Shown here: one piece after another, positions 43,236-53,106 of the stretch
How the letters are laid out: every line of letters starts with the position of its first letter
How positions within the stretch are numbered: position 1 is the stretch's first letter
From: Choanephora cucurbitarum
Lineage: Eukaryota; Mucoromycota; Mucoromycetes; Mucorales; Choanephoraceae
NCBI GenBank assembly: GCA_025331435.1
Contig: JAIWNI010000015.1
Location: 186,001-250,000, forward strand
Length of the DNA: 64,000 nt
Reading direction: 5' to 3'
Translations under genes and position numbers: made by a program
Notes under the pieces: generated by a model
Database searches by the model: none
The model's input: the letters and a program-made list of their open reading frames with translations, nothing else
What the model was told of the DNA's origin: nothing

Positions 43236-43715
43236 GCTGAAACCTAGGGGATTAATGTGTTGCTGTTGTAATTGAGAGAACAAAAGTACATCATAGTTCA
43301 AAAGTAAATACCAAGAGACGGCAAAACTCGCGTTCACATCCTGATCCGTATGACTGAAGATTTGGGTATACAATCAAGTTGTTGATGCAATTAAGAGAAC
43401 AAGATCACATCTTAGTTCAAAAGTAAGTATCAAGTGACGACAACACTTGCCTCCACATCCTGGTCCACTTCTCCAGCCATGCGACTGAAACTTAGGGGAT
43501 ATAGACAAGTTGCTGGCGCAGCTGAGAGAACAAAAGTATATCATAGTTCAAAAGTAAGTATCAAGTGACGACAACACTTGCCTCCACATCCTGGTCCACT
43601 TCTCCAGCCATGCGACTGAAACTTAGGGGATATAGACAAGTTGCTGGCGCAGCTGAGAGAACAAAAGTATATCATAGTTCAAAAGTAAACACAAGTGACG
43701 ACAGTATCTCAACCT
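43236..43715. repeat. 131-bp minisatellite, about 3.5 copies
   Basis: The anchor AGAGAACAA... recurs at 43275, 43394, 43525 and 43656, giving periods of 119, 131 and 131. The two 131-bp copies (43394-43655) are nearly identical, including CTGGTCCACTTCTCCAGCC and GCGACTGAAACTTAGGGG; the first copy is older and lacks about 12 bp. The array ends about 130 bp before the transposon at 43849. No ORF spans it. Confidence 0.9.
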
Positions 43716-44018
43716 TGAGACTCATCCCAGACTTGAAAAATTAATGTCGGAGCAAGATTTTAAGCAGTGAATTTCCATTAAACTCCCTTACACTTTTTTA
43801 TTGAAATCTGATTGGGCGGAATACCCTCACCTACAAGCGTACGGCCGCGTTTCGAAAAAATAAATGGCGGAAACTCAAAAATGAATGGCCAAAGTTGAAA
43901 AATGATTGGCCCAAGTGGAAAAATGATTTGTCCTTTAGTCTGTAGACAAATGTCCTGAAGTGCTAAATTGACTTGGCGTAAAAGCAACGACTTATTTGCG
44001 TTTTTATAATCTAAACCA

Positions 44019-45509
44019 ATGAGTACCCTTTTTTACGAAGACGGACTTGACAACCTCTACAGTGAGCGAGGAGAGAAAGTCTATGATCCCATGGAAGGCA
44101 TTTTGACTGATGTCAGCGATCCTAACATTGTTCTCGAAAACACTACCAGTAGAGAAAAGTATTTGGGTGCTAGGCGTCCCGAAAAATCTCGTGAACCAAC
44201 TTCAACAAAGAAGCAGTCGAAACATGAAGAATCGAGAAAAGCCACCTCTTACAAGAACTACAATGATTTAACAAGAGAAACTTTCATTGATCGCATGCTT
44301 GAACACCCAGTAGAGCGAGGTGTTGTAAGTAAAGTTGCGAAAGACTTGAATATCAATTACCGTACGGCCTTGAGGTGGTGGCACCTTTACAATGAAACCG
44401 AGGAATTTGCTTATAAGAAGTCAGAAAAGAACGCTGGACGAGAAAGCTCCTTTACGGCTGCACATAATGCGCACATTTATGAGCTTATCGACAACGATCC
44501 ACAGTTAGTATCGGATGACATTATTGATAGCTTAACCAAGAACTTTGAAGATTTCAAGATATCAAAATCTCAACTCAACAACCACTTGAGGAACACAATG
44601 TTAATAGCAATCAAGAAGCCCGTTTTTGAGGCTGAAGTGAGAAATTCAGCAGAGAATTTGCAAACAAGATATGAATGGTTCATGAAATGGAGAGACTCTG
44701 ATCTAGATCATACAGAAAACTGTGTTTTTATTGATGAAGCCGGTTTCCATATTAACATGAGAAACAACTGGGCTAGGTCAAAGTCGGGAAGTATTGCTGT
44801 AGTAAAGCAGCCAAAAACTAGATCGCTCTCTCACACTGTTATTGGTGCCATACATCCATCTGCTGTTATGCATGTGGTTATGAAAAAGCCTCCACCAAGA
44901 AAAGAGACAGAGGCTGCTAAGAAAAAAAGAAAATCCAACACTGGAAAGAAAAGAACTGCAGCTGAAGTTGACAGATCTGACCCTTCAACAGAGGAAGGTG
45001 ATATGAGCAACAAACCTACAACCAAAAGCACTACAACTGCTCATTTTGTAAAGTTTATCAACGGGCTTCTTGATATAATGGATATGGATGAGAGCATGAA
45101 AGGACATTACTTAGTCCTTGACAATGCATCAATTCATAAGTCTAAGCCCATGGTTCGCAAAATTGAAAGCAGAGGCTATAGGGTTATGTACTTGCCACCT
45201 TATTCACCTGAATCGAACCCAATTGAGCAATTTTGGGCTATTGTTAAAGGCAAAATGAAGCGTGACAGATTGATGACAGAGGAGAATTTATCTAGCAGAA
45301 TTGCCGACGCATGCAATGATGTGCTTATTAGCGATCTTTATGATTTCTGTAGTTATTCCAAGCGTCAGATCATCAATTGCTTCAACAAAACACCATTTTA
45401 TGCTTTGTCAGTTTCTTTCAATAAATTTGCATTGTTATACGCCAATTGTGCAATGACATTTTTTATGTCAAGTCAATTCAGCACTTATGGACATTTGTCT
45501 ACAGAATAA
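44019..45509 (+). CDS. DD34E transposase, apparently intact
   Basis: Nuclear DNA transposase, 496 residues, single exon, ATG about 30 bp after the left TIR. N-terminal part: a basic linker (residues about 45-85) and an HTH-like block RGVVSKVAKDLNINYRTALRWW. The catalytic core has NCVFIDEAGFHINMRNNWA (first Asp), GHYLVLDNASIHKS (second Asp) and LPPYSPESNPIEQFWAIVKG (Glu); 34 residues separate the second Asp and the Glu. A Lys-rich insert (KKKRKSNTGKKRTA, about residue 305), perhaps a nuclear localisation signal, lies between the catalytic Asp residues. No stops or frameshifts. The last about 30 residues (FFMSSQFSTYGHLSTE) are encoded by the right TIR itself. A decayed homolog is at 49550. Confidence 0.9.
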   Translation: MSTLFYEDGLDNLYSERGEKVYDPMEGILTDVSDPNIVLENTTSREKYLGARRPEKSREPTSTKKQSKHEESRKATSYKNYNDLTRETFIDRMLEHPVERGVVSKVAKDLNINYRTALRWWHLYNETEEFAYKKSEKNAGRESSFTAAHNAHIYELIDNDPQLVSDDIIDSLTKNFEDFKISKSQLNNHLRNTMLIAIKKPVFEAEVRNSAENLQTRYEWFMKWRDSDLDHTENCVFIDEAGFHINMRNNWARSKSGSIAVVKQPKTRSLSHTVIGAIHPSAVMHVVMKKPPPRKETEAAKKKRKSNTGKKRTAAEVDRSDPSTEEGDMSNKPTTKSTTTAHFVKFINGLLDIMDMDESMKGHYLVLDNASIHKSKPMVRKIESRGYRVMYLPPYSPESNPIEQFWAIVKGKMKRDRLMTEENLSSRIADACNDVLISDLYDFCSYSKRQIINCFNKTPFYALSVSFNKFALLYANCAMTFFMSSQFSTYGHLSTE

Positions 45510-45535
45510 AGGACAAGTCATTTTTCAGCTCTGGC

Positions 45536-45798
45536 CAATAACCAGGTTGCCGAAGCGAAGACGAAAGATGTGGTATGGTCCCACCCATGGCTCACGTATT
45601 TAAAGAAGTTTAGCAAATAACCCGCCCCAAAAATCAATTTTTTGAAATAATTATTACTATGCTTAGATTAGAAAGATATAAAGAGAAAAACTTAAAAAAT
45701 ATAATTACTGAAAATAAAAGCGTGGCTCGGAGAGCTAATACCACATCTTTCGTCTTCACTTCGGCAACCTGGTTATTGTGATAGGAACGAACCACAAT
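45536..45798. mobile_element. nested MITE-like insertion in the right TIR, flanked by CAAT
   Basis: The right TIR reads GGC-CAAT, then a 255-bp insert (45540-45794), then CAAT-CATTTTTCAAC; removing the insert and one CAAT restores a sequence matching the left TIR. The insert carries 40-bp inverted repeats at 45536-45575 and 45739-45778 (begin CAATAACCAGGTTGCCGAAG), with one mismatch. The right side has 16 extra bases beyond the repeat (TGATAGGAACGAACCA), so the two ends are not symmetrical. No coding capacity. Confidence 0.75.
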
Positions 45799-45836
45799 CA
45801 TTTTTCAACTTTGGCCATTTGTTTTTTTCGAAAACG

Positions 45837-47572
45837 CCAATTTTAATAGGTTTGACTGTACCACTTTCGTATTTTACCACGGTTCCAACGTTTTTTTTAA
45901 ATGACAGAGCACGAAACTTTATCTCTGTTTTTGTGTACGATAGAATGTTTGTTACATGAGATAAGATTATACTTCTTGGGAAAGGAGTCAGTGAAGCTAC
46001 AACTTAATTTCATTTCCTTTCTTTCTTTTTAGGTAACCAAACAAATCTAATTTATACAGACTCAACTTGGATGAGCCGTTCTGTTGGTTAACTACTCTTA
46101 AAAAAGAAAAAAAATCAATCTCAAGCCAATCAGGTCCGAGTAACTTAACAGATAGACACATGTGAATAACTGTTTGGCTTCAGAAGTGATGAGGGTAAAT
46201 ACAAACAACGAAAAGGACATGCGGGACGGTTAGTTGTGAAAGTGGCGCATTATGTACATCAAATATGATCAGTCATGTTGGATAGCTAAGTCAGTTCTTC
46301 ATATTTTGCAGTAGCCGCATGGTTGAAGAGTGCTTGGATCAATACCTAAGAGTCAGTTCCACTATATCCTTACACTATTTTGAAGTGCGTCTAAAGTCAG
46401 TGTTTCAAGACAAAGTGAGAAAAGAAGATGTTATTAAAGTTGACAGAGAAGCCCAGTGGAAATTAGCTTACAGTCGGTTTCTACATCCTCATCATAACTT
46501 GGAGTCGGACAGATCAAATTGTGATTAACGTGATAGTATTTACTGGTAAGATGTTTATGGTAGTCTTCCCTGGTTAAGGTTTAATACTATCAAGGCTTGA
46601 ATGCGATATGCGGATGATCTTAAGCAACCAAGATGTGCAATGCATTAAGTAAAAGCATTATGCAAAGTATAAACAGAAGATTTATTGTATGGCAGACAAC
46701 TCAAGCCACAGTACGACCGTATAAAACCATTCAGTATAACCCAAGTAGTATGACTATAAGCAAGCAATGCTGGCCCTTTGATGTATTTTATTATTGTCAT
46801 TCTTGACATCATCTTTTCTATTGTGACAACACTTATCAGCTCAGGTGTTTTTTTTTGGTAATGGATGAGAGAGAGAGAGCAAGCGGCTTCTGTAAAAGCA
46901 AAGGTAGAAAAGCTTGTTTTGATAGGTTTGTAACTGTCTTTTCACCGCTTATCTTATGTTGATCAAACTTATAATTGAGTGTTATGAAGTGGTAAGAAAG
47001 CTAATTAATTATTTTGCCTACGGGTGATAGTATAACAGCAATTAAATGTTTATTTCTACTTGAGCGAATGTAAGATTGAAATCTTCCTTTTCAACTTTCA
47101 CTTATGATGCTCTAGCCAGAAGTCTTTGCGATCAACCAAAGTTCGTGACTTCTCTTTACTCTTTTTTATGTTAGATCACTCTTGTTTTGACTATGCTTCT
47201 TATCCAAAGTTACTTTTCTTATAATAGCTAAAGTGTCTTGTGCTTAATCAATTCAGTCAGGAGATATTGAATAATCTCTCGTCATCATATTTATTTCAAT
47301 TGTGATTGCTTGTCGAATATAACTATCTGTAATGGAAAAACAAAGGTGTTGGTTAACCATGATTTTTTCTCTAAAAAGAATAATTGAGTCATGTAAGGAA
47401 TCACAAGAACCATAAAAAATACGATATTAATGAAGCTGCGTTCAACTTGGGCTCAGTTATCTTCATTGCTATCGAAAAAAGAAAGGGAAACAACAATACA
47501 TTAGCAGCAGAAGAGCATTTTGACACCAAGAAATAACCTCGAACTACGAATTTTTTTTTTGCTCAAGTCAAG
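45837..47572. other. repeat-island spacer with unidentified short ORF
   Basis: About 1.7 kb without a recognised gene. A 69-codon ORF at 46319-46528 (MVEECLDQYLRVSSTISLHY) has coding-like composition but no identifiable family and no flanking exons; it may be a gene fragment. An (AG)n run lies at about 46867-46880. Otherwise A+T-rich unassigned sequence. Confidence 0.35.
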
Positions 47573-47600
47573 CATTTTCATTTTCATTTTCATTTTCATT
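47573..47600. repeat. CATTTT hexamer microsatellite
   Basis: Four to five copies of CATTTT in a row, immediately upstream of the longer tandem repeat. Confidence 0.8.
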
Positions 47601-47618
47601 TATAATCTAAAAAAAAGG

Positions 47619-47943
47619 TCCCTTAGCCCAACAGAAGAAAAGAAGGGTGTTGAACCCAACTACAAGAAGATAGAACCACCCACCGTTCATTCTTCATTGT
47701 TTGCCCCTTAGCCCAACAGAAGAAAAGCAAGATTTAACTCTCACTTAAAGAAAGAAGGCCTCCCATTCTTTCTTGTTGTCCCCGTAGCCCAACAGAACAA
47801 AAGAAGGGTGTTGAACCCAACTACAAGAAGAGAACTACCATCCGTTCATGCTTCATTGTTTGCCCCTTAGCCCAACAGAACAAATACAAAGTTTGAGCTT
47901 TGCACCAAGAAGATAGAACGACCGCCCATTCATTCCTCATTTG
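47619..47943. repeat. 74-86-bp minisatellite, four copies
   Basis: The motif CCC(C)TTAGCCCAACAGAAC/G recurs at about 47619, 47705, 47779 and 47863, each followed by AAAAGAAGGGTGTTGAACCC-type or diverged sequence and ending near TTCATTGTTTGCCCC. Copies 1 and 3 are the most alike; 2 and 4 are diverged. Confidence 0.85.
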
Positions 47944-49095
47944 TAAATTGATGTGAAATGAAGAAAATCAAAATCAGAGAAGTCATTTTTTTGATCCTTA
48001 TTTATAGTTTTTTTTTGACAGGCAGAAATTTTTGTGGAAACAGTCCTCTAATAAGCAGTCCCGTTCTATTGCATCATTGTTTACTTTGCTTTTTCACTGC
48101 TTCAAGCTATTTTCACATAAAGCTAAACAACAAAGAAGAAGCATAGATAAGGTTTAAAGAGCTGAGAGAAGTCTTTACTTTTGCTGATCTATGTCTTCAC
48201 CTACTATATAAACTCCTTTTTAAAACATACTTATTATAGCAACACTTGTCCAACCATATTGAGCTGGTCAATGCGTCCTGACTCTCCGCTTCTTTAGCGA
48301 TCTTGAGAAAGTACCAATAACAAACTATGCCAGCTCGACCAGTTGTATAGGGATATATAATTGAGTCCAAACAAAACAAATGCTTATTTGCATAAACTCA
48401 TGAGTTGAGCTCCTTTCTTTTGGCAAACTTATTTGAATAAACTCCACTTTCAAGCTATAACTCAGATAGTCAGCAAAATAAACTCAACAAATAAAAAAGA
48501 GACTTCTTCCACTTTCGACATCAGCAAGCCGGAAGGGGAATGCATGAAAAGTTGTATTGTGGATATCCTTCATAAGCTTTATTTTAACAGAGGTAATCTA
48601 AACGATACAATCTCTGACCATGTAAAGTCATTATATTTCTTCCCTTGATTGGTCATTCTTTTTTTTTGGGATCTCCTAATTGCATAATTATATGGTATGA
48701 TTTATGCAACTACAAAAAAAAGGCAGCACACAAGCTTTTATCATAGTTTCGCCTTGTGTAGTATTTCAACAAAAGCAATGTTATGCCTCTTTCTCAGCAA
48801 ATAAAGAAAGAAAACGAAAAGGGAGGAAAAATGTTGGTAAAGGTGAAAACTTAAGATGCTTCGTGATCACACTTTAAAACCACTAAAAAGTTTAAAAGCT
48901 GCAAATGCTAAAAAAAACATGACTACGAACAATAGAAGCAATAAAACTCAGTGCGAAAAGAGACTGGGTCTTTCTGAAGTTTATTTTCTTGCTCGAAGGA
49001 TTATCAGAATCACATCTCATTGACTGCCACAGAGAAATACCATAAATTGTGTGGCACCTGGTTTGCAAACTATTTTTGGCTTTATATAAGCCGTT
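47944..49095. other. repeat-island spacer, no gene seen
   Basis: About 1.1 kb of A+T-rich sequence. ATAAACTC-containing fragments recur near 48390 and 48437 (ATAAACTCATGAGTTGAGCT, ATAAACTCCACTTTC). Short ORFs here are not recognisable. A minus-strand ORF at 48892-49119 partly overlaps the left TIR of the next element and is spurious. Confidence 0.4.
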
Positions 49096-50343
49096 GATTT
49101 TGAGATTGGTGTCGTGCAAAAAGTCTTCATGTCCAACAACGATGTCGACTGATCCAAAAATAAAGATGTACTCATGTGTCCTGCTCCCAATTTGTTTTTA
49201 CTTGCCGCTTAGTAATAATACAATGAAAGAGGCACAATTTCCTTATTGCTTCCTTTTGCGTTTCCTTTTCCTAATATGATCTATTTCACAGACATTCAGA
49301 ATAGATATGCAGTTTTTCTACAAAGATGGATAAGGACATGTTGTTGACGAGGAATTATTCTCTATCTAAACAACAAGTTCTCGTACCCAATTCCTAGCGA
49401 ATGAACCTCCTGAGAGGTTTTATAATCCTGTAATGCATGTCTTTGCGGATGAGAGGAGCAGTGAGAGTGTTTGTATGAGATAATACATCAAACGCTGCTA
49501 TACAGTTTATTATGATGAAGATAAAACTCGATTTTCTCATTTATTTTTTTCAGCAAATGCTTAAGTGCTTCTGCCGCTGCAAGACAATTGGGTATTCATG
49601 TCTGAGCAGCATAGAGATGGGTTAAGCGTTGTTACGAGGACCCTGAAAGCATCTTCGAGAAGAAGGAAAAGTCAGGTTGACGTCGTATTCTCAGTGAGGA
49701 GCATAAGCAATTTATTTTAAATTATATTGATGAGAATCCTTCTGCTGTTGTAACTGAAATGGCAGAAAGTCTAATGCAAAACTTTGCGGATCTTGATGTT
49801 TCTCGTAGCATCATTTATAACTTCGTGACAACCAAGTGCAATCTATCGATTAAGCAGGCACAGCTACAGCCTGTAGAAAAAAATCCAACAAAGGTATGAT
49901 TGGGTGCAAAACTGGCGGCAAACTGATTTGGATTTTACAACAAATCGTATCTTTCTTGATGAAACAGTCTTTCATATCAATCTGAAACGAAGTATGGCTT
50001 GATCGAAGAAGGGGACTCTCGCAATAGTTACAGTGCCTACAACTAAAGCAAATGCAACATCGATTTTAGGTACCATATCTGCCACTGGCTTGGTTGATAT
50101 ATTACTACGGCGCAGATTCTGCCCTTCAGTGTAAAATTATGCAGATCCTCTCAAAGTTTCCTTTTTTTTTTAATAAATCATGTAGTTTTCGGGCAGAATC
50201 CTTTACCTCAGAGGACAGAATTTGAACCATAGTATGAGTCAAAATAAATTGAGAGCAGGACACATGAGTGCATCTTTATTTTTGGATCAGTCGACATCGT
50301 TGTTGGACATGAAGACTTTTTGCACGACATCAATCTCAAAACC
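49096..50343 (+). mobile_element. decayed DD34E element with 104-bp terminal inverted repeats
   Basis: Arms at 49096-49199 and 50240-50343 are inverted copies of about 104 bp with few mismatches; both hold GTCGTGCAAAAAGTCTTCAT and GATGTCGACTGATCC. They enclose a broken transposase related to the one at 44019. The element spans about 1.25 kb. TIR sequence differs from that of the intact element, so it is a separate subfamily. The region 50105-50220 has another T-run and unassigned sequence, possibly a deletion junction. Confidence 0.75.
49550..50105 (+). pseudogene. broken DD34E transposase, C-terminus missing
   Basis: Frames joined by eye: SASAAARQLGIHV, RWVKRCYEDPESIFEKKEKSG, RRILSEEHKQFILNYIDENP, VTEMAESLMQNFADLDVSRS, then RYDWVQNWRQTDLDFTTNRI and FLDETVFHINLKRSM (catalytic Asp in FLDE). 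In-frame stops and at least two frameshifts are present. The alignment with the intact transposase (RYEWFMKWRDSDLDHTENCV, VFIDEAGFHIN) is clear. The sequence stops after about TISATGLVDI; the second Asp and the Glu are missing. Confidence 0.8.
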
Positions 50344-50578
50344 AAAACTTTACTTTTTCAAATGACTGTACAAATATATGTGTTTGATGTATGGTAGCAC
50401 AGTGATTAAAGCTATATGAACACATTCATACCTCTTGTCTAATTAAAGGATCTATTTCAATGACTGCGCTCTGTTGTACACAATTTGGTCAGGTCATATA
50501 AAAATAAAAGCTGTCTTAAGCTTTGAACTTATTTTCAATAACTCAAGCAGTATCTTCTTTTCTAGTTCTTTCGCTGCA
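50344..50578. other. spacer upstream of the subtilase gene
   Basis: 235 bp with no gene. It marks the right edge of the transposon island. Confidence 0.4.
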
Positions 50579-53015
50579 ATGAAATCATCCCTGCTTGCTT
50601 CTTCTGGGCTTGCTATGTGGGCTTGTCTGGCTCTTACCTCCCTAGTGACTGAAGCGGCTGAACTAAAGCATGTCAAACTAATGAATGCTGATCATGATGC
50701 TATTGCCGGTCGCTACATTGTTCAATTCAAAAAGAACAACAATCTTACTGGCAAAACGTTTGCTCATTCTGTTCAGCAAGCACTCTCTAACAATGGTGTT
50801 GAGATCAAAGAAACCATCAATCATCGTATCTTTAGTGGAGCTTCAATCGATATAACTGATGTAGGTGAAAGTGCTTTGAAGCCCATTCTTGATCGGGAAG
50901 ATGTCGAAGCCATCTATCCTGTAAGAAGAATCTATCATGCTACTACTTCTAGTGTTGCACCATCTATTAAGAATGAGTCATATATTGGAAAGAAATCGTT
51001 TGCTGAGAAAAGAGAAACGCCTGAGGAGCAAGCAGCTGACTTCAATATCCCACTTGTCTTAGGTCAAGTAGATCAGGTTCATTCTAAACTTGGATATAAA
51101 GGCAAAGGTATCTTGGTAGGCATTATTGACAGCGGTATGTAAACATATATATGATAGCTTGTGAAGCAGTATATGTTAATTGCCCGCAATTAGGTCTTGA
51201 TTATATGCATCCTGCATTAGGAGGTGGTTTCGGTAAAGGTTACAAGGTAGTTGCAGGTTACGACTTGGTTGGTGACGCCTTTGATTTCGACTTGGAGCCA
51301 CAACCAGATGCTGACCCTTATGATAGTTGTTCTACGAGTGCAGATAGTATATCAGGTAAGAACAAAATCAACTGCTGTGTACATCTATGCTCATCTTAAT
51401 TTCAAAAGCTCATGCTACTCATATTGCCGGTATCATTGCTGGTTATTCTGAAAAGCAGGTAGGCTCTTCATCTTCATAAATGTCAAGCCAACTCGTAACA
51501 TTCAAATTCATTGTAGGGATTTACAGGTGTAGCTCCTGAAGCCTCACTTGGTATTTGGCGCGTGTTTGGCTGTCAAGGCTCTACTTCATCAGACATGATG
51601 ATCAAAGCAATGTTGATGGCATACGACGCAGGCGTTGACATTATCAGTATGAGTATAAGCTACAATTATCTTCGATATGGATATGGTGGCGTTGAAGCAG
51701 TCGTAGCTAGACAGCTCATAGAGAAAGGAGTTTACTGTATGTTGACTTTCTTTCTTAGCAACAGAAAAGGATAGTATACTAAAGTTCAATTCTACTCTTA
51801 GTTGTAAATTCTGCTGGCAATGAGGGAACTAGAGGTCTTTTTCAAAGTGGAGAACCAGGTCGTCATCATGATTTGCTTTCCGTAGGAGCTATGACCAACG
51901 TGTTTCCCAGAATAGGTTACTTTGAACTCTCAGTGGGACTTAATAAAACAGTAGAGATGATGGGTACCAACACTGTGTATCCTAAGGATGGTGAGCTTGT
52001 TCTAGGTGACGCTGGTATTCATGAACAATCTCCAGGTTGTGACCCTGAAGATATCCCTGATAACGTTGAAGGAAAGGTGGTTATCGTTCGATATGGCGCC
52101 TGTAAGATTGGAAGAAAGGCTACAATGGCCGCAGAAAAAGGCGCTATCAGTCTTATTATCTATGACGATGGCAATCATAAAACGAATGCCAAAAACAGTG
52201 ATACAGTTATCCCTGCTGTCCTGGTCAACCAAAAAGTGGGCGAGGATATTGTTGATGCCTTGAACAAGGGTAAAAAGATAACCGTCAAATTTCATCCCGA
52301 AGAGAAATCTATGCCTCATGAAAACAAAAGTTATGCTGCCTCTTTCTCTTCTCTAGGCCCCAATTCTGGTCTTCATCTTGTGCCTCGTATTTCTGCTTTG
52401 GGGGATAATGTCAACTCTACTATTCCTCGAAGATTAGGAAGTTATGGCTTCATGTATGGCACTTCTATGTCTACACCTTATATTGCTGGTTCTGTTGCTT
52501 TGTATTTAGAATCGCTTGGGAAAGAAAAGAAACGCCCTTTTGAGCAAATCATTGAATCTCTACAAAACTATGCTCTTCCTTCCAATAAGGCTTACAGCAC
52601 TAGCCTTGATACCCCTATCCGTCAAGGTGCTGGTATGGTTCAGCTTTACAATACCATTATTCAAGGCGTCCATGTTTCCCCCTCTCAAATCAGTTTTAAC
52701 GATACAGCTACTACCAACTACACAAGTCAGACAATTACTATCACTATCGACCGAACCCCATCTAGACTCACACGTGAATACAAGGCTTTTGCCAAATTAG
52801 CGTTCTCCAAGAAGACATTGAAACTTCCGCCTGGTGCATCTCAAAACCTTACAATCACTGTCACTCCTCCTACTGATGGTACTGAGCAATATATCTTTTA
52901 TGGTGGCTATGTCCATTTGCGATCAAAACACCAAGATAATAACGTCGATGTCAGAATTCCTTATATCGGTGTCAACAATGATCTAAGCCAAATCAGAGGT
53001 TATACTTATTATTGA
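50579..53015 (+). CDS. secreted subtilisin-like serine protease with PA domain (S8A)
   Basis: Extracellular endopeptidase. ATG 50579 gives MKSSLLASSGLAMWACLALT, a signal peptide. An I9-type propeptide follows (AGRYIVQFKKNNNLTGKTFA). Exon junctions restore GIIDSGLDYMHP (catalytic Asp; intron about 51136-51193), AHATHIAGIIAG (catalytic His; Gly of the usual HGTH is Ala), VNSAGNEGTRG (oxyanion Asn) and YGTSMSTPYIAG (catalytic Ser; usual Ala is Ser and His is Tyr). A PA-type insert (EGKVVIVRYGACKIGRKATM) lies between His and Ser. The C-terminal beta region has SRLTREYKAFAKLAF and ends IRGYTYY. Five or six exons, about 740 residues. All triad residues are present, so it should be active. It is the first gene after the transposon island. 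Confidence 0.93.
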
Positions 53016-53106
53016 CCAACGTACATGAGCTAGTTTGTTACATATATTTATTTATATTAAAAAAAAGAAAAGGAAAAAAAGCAGTTTTCTACAATCGTGT
53101 TAACAA
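53016..53106. other. convergent 3' spacer, subtilase / RPN2
   Basis: 91 bp between two stops. ATATTTATTTATATT and A-rich sequence likely hold both polyadenylation signals. Confidence 0.4.

Larger units (their letters stand above)
43849..45836 (+). mobile_element. DD34E (Tc1/mariner-superfamily) transposon with long iteron-bearing TIRs
   Basis: Composite terminal inverted repeats of about 140 bp (left about 43849-43990) enclose a single transposase ORF. The left TIR contains four directly repeated units of about 21 bp, AAAAATGAATGGCCAAAGTT and variants, then CTGTAGACAAATGTCC. The right end (about 45450-45836) carries the same blocks inverted: GGACATTTGTCTACAGAATA, then TTTTTCAGCTCTGGCC and TTTTTCAACTTTGGCC. 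The right TIR is split by a 255-bp insertion (separate entry). The outer ends share GCGTTT(T)CGAAAAAA. A flanking TA or other TSD was not established. The intact ORF suggests recent activity. Confidence 0.75.

Noticed and set aside
44831..45031. Minus-strand ORF inside the transposase
   Set aside because: Antisense shadow of the intact DD34E ORF.
48892..49119. Minus-strand 75-codon ORF
   Set aside because: Partly overlaps the left terminal inverted repeat of the decayed element, with no motif.
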